From contig ONRP01000034.1 in NCBI GenBank assembly GCA_900320245.1, forward strand, positions 1 through 35,289: 35,289 bases of DNA. Reading direction: 5' to 3'. The position numbers and the translations under genes are program-made. The DNA is from an uncultured Prevotellaceae bacterium (lineage in GTDB: Bacteria; Bacteroidota; Bacteroidia; Bacteroidales; Muribaculaceae). The first letter of the stretch is position 1. Every line of letters starts with the position of its first letter. The notes under the pieces were generated by a model. That model was not told the DNA's origin. It was given only the letters and a program-made list of their open reading frames with translations, and did no database searches. This document shows, one piece after another, positions 26,078 to 33,722 of the stretch.

Positions 26078-27100
26078 TCAGTTGTTGATTTTCTTTTTCA
26101 GGTCCTTGATGTCGCTATACATTTCGCCAAGACGCTTCAAGTAAACAACTTGGCGCGCAAACTCCATAGCGGGTTGAACAGGAGAACCCAGCCACTTGCC
26201 GTTGCTGCCGATGCTGTTGTCAACACCTGTTTGGGCTCCGATGCCATTCTTGTCGCCGACAGTGATGTGACCGGCAAAGCCCACCTGGCCGCCCACCATA
26301 TTGTATTTGCCGATTTTGGTAGAGCCGGCTACACCCACTTGCGCGGCCATGACGGTACTCTCGCCGACCTCTACGTTGTGGGCAATCTGAATCAGGTTGT
26401 CGAGTTTGGCACCTCGCTTGACCACTGTTGCGCCCATAGTCGCGCGGTCGATGGTCGTGTTGGCACCGATTTCGACATCATCTTCCAGAATCACGATACC
26501 TACCTGAGCAATCTTCTCGTAGGTGCCGTCTTCCTTAGGAGCGAAACCGAAACCGTCGCCACCGATGATGGCGCCGCCCTGGATGATGCAGCGGTTGCCG
26601 ATGCGGCAGCCATGGTAGATTTTCACGCCAGGGTACAGGACCACGTTGTCACCCAGGGTGACGCCGTCGCCCACATAGACCTGCGGGTATATCTTCACGT
26701 TCTTGCCAATGGTGACGCCGTCGCCGATATAGGCAAATGCTCCGACGTAGACGTCATCGGGCAGGGTAGTGCCCTGGCCCACGTGGACAGGTTGCTCCAC
26801 GCCGCGCTTTTCAGGGCGCTGGCTGCTGACGAAGTTCAGCAGGTCGGCTAGTGTCTTGTAGGGGTCATCAACGCGGATGAGTGTTGCTTTGACCTCCTGC
26901 TCAGGAACAAAGTCCTTGCTGACCAGCACAGCCGATGCCTGGGTCGTGTAGATGTAGTGCGTGTATTTTGGGTTGGCGAGGAAAGTCAGGCAGCCGGGCG
27001 TGGCTTCCTCAATCTTGGCATAGTTGTTAATGACGGTAGTGGCGTCGCCGTCGACCGTGCCGTTAACCATTGCTGCAAGTTGTTGTGCAGTAATTTCCAT
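26078..27100 (-). CDS. lpxD: UDP-3-O-(3-hydroxyacyl)glucosamine N-acyltransferase
   Basis: The 340-residue enzyme adds the second acyl chain in lipid A synthesis. The N-terminal uridine-binding domain (about 1-100) begins [14 protein letters not shown]. The left-handed beta-helix (about 105-310) holds the catalytic histidine in [10 protein letters not shown] near 240 and the conserved GGDGFGFAP near 195. A C-terminal helix with the charged end DLKKKINN follows. It is first in its operon; its promoter lies at 27142-27173. Confidence 0.95.
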   Translation of the reverse strand: MEITAQQLAAMVNGTVDGDATTVINNYAKIEEATPGCLTFLANPKYTHYIYTTQASAVLVSKDFVPEQEVKATLIRVDDPYKTLADLLNFVSSQRPEKRGVEQPVHVGQGTTLPDDVYVGAFAYIGDGVTIGKNVKIYPQVYVGDGVTLGDNVVLYPGVKIYHGCRIGNRCIIQGGAIIGGDGFGFAPKEDGTYEKIAQVGIVILEDDVEIGANTTIDRATMGATVVKRGAKLDNLIQIAHNVEVGESTVMAAQVGVAGSTKIGKYNMVGGQVGFAGHITVGDKNGIGAQTGVDNSIGSNGKWLGSPVQPAMEFARQVVYLKRLGEMYSDIKDLKKKINN

Positions 27101-27141
27101 GATGTAGTTATATATTGACTAGTCTATTTAAAAAGCGGCTG

Positions 27142-27173
27142 CAAAGTTCGCAAAAAAAACTCAATATCACAAC
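27142..27173 (-). promoter_or_regulatory. Promoter of the lpxD-lpxC/fabZ-lpxA operon
   Basis: On the minus strand GTTG (27173-27170), a 20-base spacer with an eight-T run and GAACTTTG (27149-27142, one mismatch to TAnnTTTG) precede lpxD by about 41 bases. Confidence 0.55.
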
Positions 27174-27224
27174 TATAGAGTGTAATCATTGGGTTGTGAT
27201 GCGTCAAAAAAGCCAAAACAGTGC

Positions 27225-27671
27225 CTATTTTGCGCTGTGGTTGAGCAATTCGGCGATTTTCCCTTCGATGGTCTCAGCGTCCTGCAGTCCGACAAGGGAT
27301 TGATATTCGCCAGTGGGAGTGATGAACAGCAACGTGGGCACGCCTTGGATTCCGAATTCCTGAGCAAGGTCAGGCTTCTGGTCTATGTCGATGCGCTGGA
27401 AGATGACCTCACCCTGGTGATTCTTCTCCACTTCTTCAAGTATCGGGGCGAGTTGTTTACAGGGTCCGCACCAGGTAGCAAAGAAATCCACCACCATAGG
27501 CTTGGAAGACAGCAGGGTTGTCTGTTTCTGCCAAGCACCGTCGTCGTCAGCGGCCTCGTTAGTGGCTTGTTCAGTACTTTGGTTTTGGTTCTCGCTTTCG
27601 GTCGCGTTATCGCTCTGTTTGCATGCCACCAGCATGAGCAATGCTGCCAGGCAAAAGATGATTTTCTTCAT
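27225..27671 (-). CDS. Thioredoxin-fold lipoprotein
   Basis: The 148-residue product has a lipoprotein signal (MKKIIFCLAALLMLVAC, Cys17), a Ser/Gln/Asn/Glu-rich linker (about 18-45) and a full thioredoxin domain with FFATWCGPCKQ near 63-73 and the cis-proline motif QGVPTLLF near 108-115. The CGPC active site is that of reducing thioredoxins rather than DsbA-type oxidants. It probably acts on disulfides in the periplasm while anchored by lipid. The frame is open to 27752, but that extension overlaps the preceding gene and lacks a signal, so Met 27671 is used. It follows the YrdC-family gene by 31 bases. Confidence 0.88.
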   Translation of the reverse strand: MKKIIFCLAALLMLVACKQSDNATESENQNQSTEQATNEAADDDGAWQKQTTLLSSKPMVVDFFATWCGPCKQLAPILEEVEKNHQGEVIFQRIDIDQKPDLAQEFGIQGVPTLLFITPTGEYQSLVGLQDAETIEGKIAELLNHSAK

Positions 27672-27702
27672 TGTTATTGTTCTGTTGATTGTTTTACGTT
27701 TT

Positions 27703-28308
27703 TCAGACCACCAGTTTGCCCTTGCCGAGTCGGGTGATCTCGGGTTCACCACCCGTGCAGTCCACGATGGTCGAGGGCATCAGTTGGCCACGGCCGGCAT
27801 CTATCACGATATCTACTCTTGAATCAAAGGCTTCGGCCATCAGACCGGGTTCACAGCGGTAGTCCTCATCATCGCCGGGAACCGATGTGGTCAAGATGGG
27901 GCCTCCCAGTGTGCGTACGATGGCGAGTGCGATTTCGTTGTCGGGGATACGGATGCCCACGGTTCGGCGGCCCTTGAAGGCTTTGGGCAGTTTGGACAGG
28001 GCCGGGAAGATGAAGGTGAACGGTCCGGGCAGGTTGGCCTTCATCATACGGAACTGGGTATTGTCAAATTTGGCGAACTCGGCCACCTGCGAGATGTCAC
28101 CGCAGATGATTGACAGGTTGGTCTTGGCCGACTTCATCTCTTTGATGGAGCAGATGCGCTCAATGGCTTGATTGTTGAGTGCGTCACAACCCAGTGCATA
28201 CACGGTATCGGTCGGGTAGATGATAAGTCCACCGTCCTTGAGCGTTTCGACCACCTGGTCGATGTAGCGCTGGTTGATGTTGTTTTCAATAATCTCTAGA
28301 ATTTCCAT
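27703..28308 (-). CDS. Sua5/YciO/YrdC/YwlC family protein (threonylcarbamoyl-AMP synthase type)
   Basis: The 201-residue protein is a single YrdC domain: IIYPTDTVYALGCDA near 28-42, IERICSIKEMK near 49-59, LPGPFTFIF near 92-100, RRTVGIRIPDN near 113-123 and LTTSVPG near 138. TsaC/Sua5 members make threonylcarbamoyl-AMP for t6A37 of tRNA. The residue order around RICxIKE and LPGPFTFI looks closer to the YciO subgroup, whose role is less settled; a true TsaC may lie elsewhere. It is 12 bases after the B3/B4 gene, so the two are co-transcribed. Confidence 0.88.
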   Translation of the reverse strand: MEILEIIENNINQRYIDQVVETLKDGGLIIYPTDTVYALGCDALNNQAIERICSIKEMKSAKTNLSIICGDISQVAEFAKFDNTQFRMMKANLPGPFTFIFPALSKLPKAFKGRRTVGIRIPDNEIALAIVRTLGGPILTTSVPGDDEDYRCEPGLMAEAFDSRVDIVIDAGRGQLMPSTIVDCTGGEPEITRLGKGKLVV

Positions 28309-28320
28309 AATAGTATGTTG

Positions 28321-28995
28321 TTATTTGTTTGGGTCATAGATTGCCGTTTCCACGTTGGTGGCCTGGGCGTATTTCTTCAAGAGGGCCGCCATCCAGTCCA
28401 CAGCCTCCTCGACGGGCATCTCGGGCGCGAAGGCGTTGATGTTGATCTGGGCGGTGACGGTCTGTTCGGTGAACTTGGTGCGCTCCTCGTCACTTGTCGG
28501 GGTAGCGATAGGGCCTTTTGCATCACGGTAGACGGGCATTCCTGCAATGTTGAGCAGGCCGCGCCCGATGCCGTTATACACATCTTCGGCTGTACCGACG
28601 CTCATAGTCAATGTGTCGCCCTCGATGCGGTCACCGTCGAGTCCGCTGATGGCATATCCGCTCTTGATGGAAACCAGGTTCACGACATCAATCAATGTCG
28701 TCAGGCGATAGATGCCCAGGTCGCGGATGATGCGCCGGCACAGGGCCTCGCTCGCCACGCGGTAGCGGCTGGGATCTTTTCCCAGCGCCTTGTACAAGCG
28801 TCGGGTGCCAGCAATGGCAGGCCGCTGGTTGATTTCCAGCAGTTCATAGCGTTGCTTGATTTCATCGGCTGCAGCCTCAATCTCGGCCCACAGCGCATCG
28901 CTTGTCGGGCCGTTGACTACCGTGGCACGCACGAGACCGATGCGGGTCTCGGGGCATGCATCGAGAATCCTCGGGTCAATGTTGACGTGAATCAT
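28321..28995 (-). CDS. Free-standing B3/B4 (PheRS-beta editing-domain-like) protein
   Basis: The 224-residue product matches the B3/B4 domain found in the beta subunit of phenylalanyl-tRNA synthetase (IAGTRRLYKALGKDPSRYRVASEAL near 67-92; DVVNLVSIKSGYAISGLDGD near 111-130; GRGLLNIAGMPVYRD near 154-168). In PheRS this domain hydrolyses mischarged Tyr-tRNA(Phe). Here it has no synthetase core, so it could edit aminoacyl-tRNA in trans or bind another ligand; this is inference. Met 28995 is chosen because the TAnnTTTG box at 29027-29020 leaves no room for translation from 29022. It leads a three-gene unit with the YrdC-family and thioredoxin genes. Confidence 0.82.
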   Translation of the reverse strand: MIHVNIDPRILDACPETRIGLVRATVVNGPTSDALWAEIEAAADEIKQRYELLEINQRPAIAGTRRLYKALGKDPSRYRVASEALCRRIIRDLGIYRLTTLIDVVNLVSIKSGYAISGLDGDRIEGDTLTMSVGTAEDVYNGIGRGLLNIAGMPVYRDAKGPIATPTSDEERTKFTEQTVTAQININAFAPEMPVEEAVDWMAALLKKYAQATNVETAIYDPNK

Positions 28996-29019
28996 TGCTA
29001 TCGTTCTTAAAAAACGCAG

Positions 29020-29027
29020 CAAAGATA
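29020..29027 (-). promoter_or_regulatory. Putative -7 box for the B3/B4-YrdC-thioredoxin operon
   Basis: TATCTTTG on the minus strand (29027-29020), 24 bases before the chosen start. No -33 at normal spacing is clear. Confidence 0.5.
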
Positions 29028-29050
29028 CTAATTTATATCCAATTAATGCC

Positions 29051-29058
29051 TATCTTTG
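29051..29058 (+). promoter_or_regulatory. Putative -7 box directly before the serine hydrolase
   Basis: TATCTTTG ends only four bases before ATG 29063. If used, the transcript would be leaderless or nearly so. It faces away from the -7 box at 29027-29020, with 23 bases between them. Confidence 0.45.
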
Positions 29059-29062
29059 CCCC

Positions 29063-30178
29063 ATGATGAAAAAGTTTTTAATGATTGTGGCAATGATGGC
29101 ATCAGTTGTTGCCGCTATAGGACAGACTATGAGTAAAGAAGAGATGACGCGTCGCATCGACGAGGTCTTCGGTGCCGTATATAACAATCCTGATGAGCCT
29201 GGCGCTGCCGTGCTTATCATGCAGGCCGGCGACACGTTGTATAGCCGTTGCCTGGGAGTAGCCGACATGGAGACCAAGGCACCGGTGACTTTTGCCACTA
29301 ATTTCTGCATTGCCTCGGTGTCCAAGCAGTTCTCGGCGGTGTCGCTGCTGCAACTGGCCGAGCAGGGAATTCTGTCGCTCGATGATCCATTGTCGAAGTA
29401 TTTCCCAGAGTTCCAGGCCCCGTTCTTTAACGATATCACCTTGCACAACATCATGAGCCACACCTCGGGCATCCCCGATGCTCGTTCACGAGGCGACCGC
29501 AACTTCGTGCTTTACAGTACTGATGTGGAATCGGTAGGCTACATGAAGACGCTTGACCACCTGAATTTCCAGCCCGGGACTCAATACGAATACATCAATC
29601 CCACCTTCCAGTTGATTTACCAGATTGTGGAACGCGCTACAGGAATCCCGTTCGAGACCTATATGCATGAGAACGTGTTCGGCAAGGCCGGTATGCAGAC
29701 CTGCCGCTACTATGAGCCCGACCGCAATATCGCCTGCATGGCCCACGGCTATGAGCGCGACGATAAGGGTGTTTGGCAGGAGTACGACTATGGTGAGGAG
29801 AGTTTTTTCGCTACCAAGGCCGATGGCGCCCTCTACTGCTCCATCAACGATTTTGTCAGTTGGGAACGCGCCCTGCGCGACAATAAGGTGTGGACGGCAG
29901 CCAGCAAGCGCCTCGCCTACAATCCGTGGATTCAGATTCCCGCCGATGCCGAGTATGGCTACCAACCCCACACGGGTTATGGCTACGGCTTCTTCGTCCA
30001 GGATATGCCCGGCCAGCCCACCCATGTCTATCACTTGGGCGACAACGGCGGTTTCACCATCTATGCCGGCAAGATTCCCGAGCGAGACCTGATTTTCCTG
30101 TTCTTCTCGACCCGCCCCGACATCGACCGCCTGGGCATGGTCAACCAGGTGTACCGCATCCTTGGATTTGATTTCTGA
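29063..30178 (+). CDS. Secreted serine hydrolase, beta-lactamase class C / penicillin-binding family
   Basis: The 371-residue product has a signal peptide (about 1-21, ending AAIGQ). The PF00144-type triad is visible: SVSK at 85-88 (nucleophile Ser85 and Lys88), YIN near 176 and HLGDNGG near 326 as the third motif. Other typical stretches are LSLDDPLSKYFPEF and IMSHTSGIPD. Members include class C beta-lactamases, DD-peptidases and esterases; sequence alone does not choose among them, and class C resistance activity should not be assumed. Met 29063 or Met 29066 could start; both leave the signal peptide intact. It is flanked by divergent and convergent genes and stands alone. Confidence 0.88.
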   Translation: MMKKFLMIVAMMASVVAAIGQTMSKEEMTRRIDEVFGAVYNNPDEPGAAVLIMQAGDTLYSRCLGVADMETKAPVTFATNFCIASVSKQFSAVSLLQLAEQGILSLDDPLSKYFPEFQAPFFNDITLHNIMSHTSGIPDARSRGDRNFVLYSTDVESVGYMKTLDHLNFQPGTQYEYINPTFQLIYQIVERATGIPFETYMHENVFGKAGMQTCRYYEPDRNIACMAHGYERDDKGVWQEYDYGEESFFATKADGALYCSINDFVSWERALRDNKVWTAASKRLAYNPWIQIPADAEYGYQPHTGYGYGFFVQDMPGQPTHVYHLGDNGGFTIYAGKIPERDLIFLFFSTRPDIDRLGMVNQVYRILGFDF

Positions 30179-30185
30179 TTGATGC

Positions 30186-32183
30186 TTATTTCACGGTGAG
30201 GTTGTCGGTGGTCATGCGCTGCATGTACTGCTGGATGACCGATTGCATGTGCCGTTGCATGTGCTGTAACGTGTCACGCGGCATGGTGCCGAGGACGTTG
30301 TGGCTCAGGGTCGAGTCGCTGCGGAACTTGTAGGCGGCTGTGATCCGTTGGCCGTCAAACTGCAAGGCGTAGTCACCCCAGACGTATTCGTAACTGCTGC
30401 TTTCGGGTAGCCAGTGCAGGGCGAATCCCTCGGCGATGTTGCTGCCAAGCATGTTGCGGCCGAAGGCAATATAAGGCTTGTCGTAGTGCAGATAGGCGAG
30501 CACAGTGGGCATGATGTCGATTTGCTCGACCACCTGCTGCTCGTCATAGCCGTGAAGCGAGGGGTCGCCGGGAGCATACAGGATGATGGGTACGCAGTAG
30601 TTGCCCAAGGTAGTGCAATAGAACGGGTCAATCTGCTGGCTCACATGGTCGGCTGTGATGACAAACAAGGTGTTGTTGAACCACGGCTGCTTGCTCGCCT
30701 CCTCAAAGAAACGCTTCAGGGCATAGTCGGTGTAGGCAATGCACTGCTGCAGCGGGCGCTCACCCTGCGGGAAACGGCCCTTGTATTTTTCAGGGACGAC
30801 AAAGGGATCGTGGCTTGACGCACTGAACAGGGCTGTCATGAACGGCTCCTGCATCTTGTTCATCTGCTGGGCATAGAATTGGAAGAATTCCTCGTCCCAG
30901 ATGGACCAGGTGCCGTCAAAGTCGTCGTCACCGTGGAAGTTGGGGTCGGCATTGTAATCGTCGCGGCCGTAGTAGTGCTGGAATCCCGTGGCGCGGGCAA
31001 AAGCGTGGAAACCCATCGAACTGTTCTGCGCCCCGTGGAAGAAGGCGGTGGTATAGCCCTTGTTCTCGCCCAATTCCCGAGCCAGTCCCGACATGGCATT
31101 GAGCGAGGCGGGGGTGAGGAACAGCGGCTCAACGAAGTTGGGCAGTGACGACAGCACTGACGGCATACCCTCGATGCTCTTGCGCCCGTTGGCATAGGAA
31201 TAGCGGTAGGTCATCGCCCCCTGGGTGATTAACGAGTCCAGGAAAGGCGTGAAACCTTGATAGGTGCCGTTTCTCAAAGTCTTGTTATAGAAACCGAAGT
31301 GCTGCTTGCTGAAACTCTCGAGGATGATGACCACTACATTGCGCGGGGTGAATGCTGTGCTGTCGGTCGGCTGGTGGAGTGGGGTATAGATGGCCATCGC
31401 CTCCTGGTCGCTCATATAATTGGGCACGACAAAGGGCGTCTTTTTGAGGGTGCGCATGATGGCGAACGGCGTGTTCAGCACGATACCTGTCTCGGCAGGG
31501 CGGTTGACGTACTGGTTGGCATTGCTGATGGTGATGGGGCGCGTCGCCGTGGTGAAACCGCCGCGGATGGCGCCGATGCTCAGTGGCACGGCTACCAGCA
31601 GCGCTATCGCTCCTGACACGTAATAGCGGAAAAGGGCCACAGGCCGTTTAACACGTTTCGGCACAGGCCGGAAGAGTTTCCAGAATCCCCAGGTGATCAA
31701 TGCTGCCAATAGAACCAGATACCAATGGCTCAGGAACTGGCCGCCAAAGATTTTCAGCATCTCGCCAGTGCTCTCGTTGCTGAATTCGGCAAAGATGGAG
31801 GCCGTGGTGCGCTTGCCCGAGAAGGGGAAATACACGCAGTCCATCAGGTTCAAACAGACCGCAACGCTGTTAACAACTGTGTAAATCCACCGCGCGATAC
31901 GGTAAAACACCGGGGATTCTTTCCAGTGCAGCGGCACCAGGAACATCACCAGGACAACGGCATTGGTGTAGAGGATGGCCGGGGTGTCGAACAGCAGTCC
32001 GGCTCCGAATAGTCCGAAGCCGTGGCTCCACGTCAGCGTGTCGGCGTAGAGCGACCAGTTGAGCATCAGGAAAACAGCGCGGCACACGGTATAGGCGACA
32101 TAGACCATCAGCAGGTCCCATAAAGCCGCGGCAAGTGGTATTTTGGATATACTAAAACGACGATTCATTGATGTCAAATTCAT
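30186..32183 (-). CDS. LtaS-like membrane phosphoglycerol/phosphoethanolamine transferase (sulfatase fold)
   Basis: The 665-residue protein has about five N-terminal membrane segments (about 20-205) and a large periplasmic alkaline-phosphatase/sulfatase domain (about 280-610). Metal-site elements seen are VVVIILESFSKQ near 283-294, NGRKSIEGMPS near 332-342 and VITADHVSQ near 520. The nucleophile position, usually Thr in LtaS and EptA, appears to be Ser336. In a diderm without lipoteichoic acid it probably decorates a lipid, glycan or LPS with a phospho-head group; the donor is unknown. Met6 (32168) is an alternative start because the promoter leaves a very short leader before Met1. The 3' end is convergent with the serine hydrolase, seven bases apart. 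Confidence 0.88.
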   Translation of the reverse strand: MNLTSMNRRFSISKIPLAAALWDLLMVYVAYTVCRAVFLMLNWSLYADTLTWSHGFGLFGAGLLFDTPAILYTNAVVLVMFLVPLHWKESPVFYRIARWIYTVVNSVAVCLNLMDCVYFPFSGKRTTASIFAEFSNESTGEMLKIFGGQFLSHWYLVLLAALITWGFWKLFRPVPKRVKRPVALFRYYVSGAIALLVAVPLSIGAIRGGFTTATRPITISNANQYVNRPAETGIVLNTPFAIMRTLKKTPFVVPNYMSDQEAMAIYTPLHQPTDSTAFTPRNVVVIILESFSKQHFGFYNKTLRNGTYQGFTPFLDSLITQGAMTYRYSYANGRKSIEGMPSVLSSLPNFVEPLFLTPASLNAMSGLARELGENKGYTTAFFHGAQNSSMGFHAFARATGFQHYYGRDDYNADPNFHGDDDFDGTWSIWDEEFFQFYAQQMNKMQEPFMTALFSASSHDPFVVPEKYKGRFPQGERPLQQCIAYTDYALKRFFEEASKQPWFNNTLFVITADHVSQQIDPFYCTTLGNYCVPIILYAPGDPSLHGYDEQQVVEQIDIMPTVLAYLHYDKPYIAFGRNMLGSNIAEGFALHWLPESSSYEYVWGDYALQFDGQRITAAYKFRSDSTLSHNVLGTMPRDTLQHMQRHMQSVIQQYMQRMTTDNLTVK

Positions 32184-32193
32184 AAATATTGCA

Positions 32194-32225
32194 CAAAATT
32201 ACTTCAAGACAAAGACAAAAGCAAA
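32194..32225 (-). promoter_or_regulatory. Promoter of the LtaS-like gene
   Basis: TTTG (32225-32222), exactly 20 bases, then TAATTTTG (32201-32194), read on the minus strand. This is a full match to the Bacteroidetes -33/-7 consensus. The -7 box ends 10 bases before Met 32183 and 25 bases before Met 32168. Confidence 0.8.
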
Positions 32226-32271
32226 TTATATTTGTTTTTGTTGAGTCGTGACCTAATTAATCTAAAATTAC

Positions 32272-32279
32272 TACTTTTG
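32272..32279 (+). promoter_or_regulatory. Putative -7 box for the metallophosphoesterase gene
   Basis: TACTTTTG matches TAnnTTTG and ends nine bases before ATG 32289, so the leader would be only a few bases. It rules out the open frame starting at 32232. Confidence 0.5.
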
Positions 32280-32288
32280 CACCATCAA

Positions 32289-33665
32289 ATGAAAACAAGG
32301 TCTAATAAACTGAAGCGATTGATCTTGTTGCTGCTCACGATTGCACTGGCGACATGGGTGGCGACAAGGTGGAACGTGTGGTTCGGCAACCCCGAAGAAT
32401 TGGCTGTGGAGCCGCTCTCGACACCGGGGCACGTGTTGCTCACCTTTGGTGACGGTGACGAGATGTCCCGTAACGTGAGTTGGCAGTGTGATACGGTGGT
32501 GCACCCATCCCATCTTGAACTCGTTAACCTCGAGGAAGGGGATACCGTACACATCGATGCCCAGGGCGAAGTCTTTGAGTCGCGCGTGGGCCGTGCAGCC
32601 TATTATTTCACGCGTCTGCGCCAGTTGAAGCCCGCTACGCATTACCGCTACCGTGCCGTTACTGATGGCCAGGCGTCGCCATGGTATGATTTCCGGACCT
32701 ATGCCCAGAAGCGTGACAAGTTCTCGTTCCTCTTTGTCGGCGACGTGCAGGATACCATCGACGGCATTGCCAACCGATTGCTGCGTGACGCATGTGCACA
32801 TCATCCCGAAGTCGAGTTTCTCGTGTGTGGAGGCGACTTGATTGAACGCCCTGCCAACCAGTATTGGGCCGAGACTTTCCGCACGCTCGACAGCATCGGT
32901 CAGTCCATGCCTGTACTCAACGTGACGGGCAACCACGACTACCTCAAAGGCGTCATCCGCAAACTGGAACGCCGCTTCCCGCTTGTCTTTTCCTACTTCC
33001 TTGACTCTAAGGTCGAGGATAACATGGTCTACACCGTGAACTATGGCGATGTGCAGTTCTTTGTGCTCGACAGCAACCGCGAGTTCTTCTACCTGTGGAC
33101 CCAGCACCAATGGCTTGAGAAACAACTGGCTCAAAGCGATGCAAAATGGAAGATTCTCATCCTGCACCATCCACTTTATTCCATCAAGGGCAGCAACAAC
33201 ATAATTCAGCGCTGGATGTTTGATGACTTGGTACGCCGATACGGTGTTGACCTCGTGCTGCAGGGCCATGAGCATGCCTATGCCCGCTGGATTGGAGGAG
33301 TCTATAAAAATGGTGCTCCCACGGTGCCCGTTTACACCATAAGCCATTGCTCGCCCAAGAACTACCGCATCAACTTCGACGAGCGCTTCGACAAGTTCGG
33401 CATTTCCAGTCGCTACTACCAGACTGTCAATGTTAGCGGAGATACCTTGGCCATGGCCACTTATGACGCCAATACCCATACGCTCTACGACTCGCTGATG
33501 GTTGTCGTCTCGCCCAATAAAGCGCATCTTGTGAGGGACATGGGCAAGGATATTCCCGAATACATGGAGTACACGCCCGACCCAAACAATAAAAAGGACC
33601 GCAAGTTTGCCAAGCGCATCCAGGAATACGTCAACCGTCACCCCGAAAGAATGAAAACTAAATGA
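32289..33665 (+). CDS. Membrane-anchored purple-acid-phosphatase-like metallophosphoesterase
   Basis: The 458-residue product has an N-terminal anchor or uncleaved signal (about 8-27, LKRLILLLLTIALATWVAT). An FN3-like domain (about 45-135, ending YRYRAVTDGQASPWYDFRTYA) precedes the metallophosphoesterase domain (about 140-385) with FVGDVQ, CGGDLIE, VTGNHDY, LHHPLY and QGHEHAYAR, the five metal-ligand blocks in order. This arrangement is that of PhoA-unrelated purple acid phosphatases, which hydrolyse phosphomonoesters at a dinuclear metal centre. It probably works in the periplasm; substrate unknown. The C-terminal 70 residues are charged and end KRIQEYVNRHPERMKTK. It is divergent from the LtaS-like gene. 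Confidence 0.88.
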   Translation: MKTRSNKLKRLILLLLTIALATWVATRWNVWFGNPEELAVEPLSTPGHVLLTFGDGDEMSRNVSWQCDTVVHPSHLELVNLEEGDTVHIDAQGEVFESRVGRAAYYFTRLRQLKPATHYRYRAVTDGQASPWYDFRTYAQKRDKFSFLFVGDVQDTIDGIANRLLRDACAHHPEVEFLVCGGDLIERPANQYWAETFRTLDSIGQSMPVLNVTGNHDYLKGVIRKLERRFPLVFSYFLDSKVEDNMVYTVNYGDVQFFVLDSNREFFYLWTQHQWLEKQLAQSDAKWKILILHHPLYSIKGSNNIIQRWMFDDLVRRYGVDLVLQGHEHAYARWIGGVYKNGAPTVPVYTISHCSPKNYRINFDERFDKFGISSRYYQTVNVSGDTLAMATYDANTHTLYDSLMVVVSPNKAHLVRDMGKDIPEYMEYTPDPNNKKDRKFAKRIQEYVNRHPERMKTK

Positions 33666-33692
33666 TAAAGGCTATAGGCTAAAGGCTTTTTT
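33661..33692 (+). repeat. Short AAAGGCT direct-repeat stretch between metallophosphoesterase and prfA
   Basis: The gap holds three near-copies of (A)AAGGCT or ATAGGCT (33667-33688) ending in a T run. The copies are direct, not inverted, so this is not a normal hairpin terminator. It lies immediately before the prfA -7 box. Confidence 0.5.
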
Positions 33693-33694
33693 AC

Positions 33695-33702
33695 TACCTT
33701 TG
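33695..33702 (+). promoter_or_regulatory. Putative -7 box of prfA
   Basis: TACCTTTG matches TAnnTTTG and ends 20 bases before ATG 33723. No -33 TTTG is visible. Confidence 0.5.
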
Positions 33703-33722
33703 CAGCCAAATTCAGAAACACT

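Noticed and set aside
29063-30178. Class C beta-lactamase resistance gene
   Set aside because: The SxxK, YxN and HxG motifs are shared with many peptidases and esterases; nothing in the sequence specifically supports beta-lactam hydrolysis.
32271-33641. A 456-codon minus-strand open frame opposite the metallophosphoesterase
   Set aside because: Antisense shadow: low-complexity Val/His/Asp composition, no signal or motif, and the plus strand has all five metallophosphoesterase blocks.
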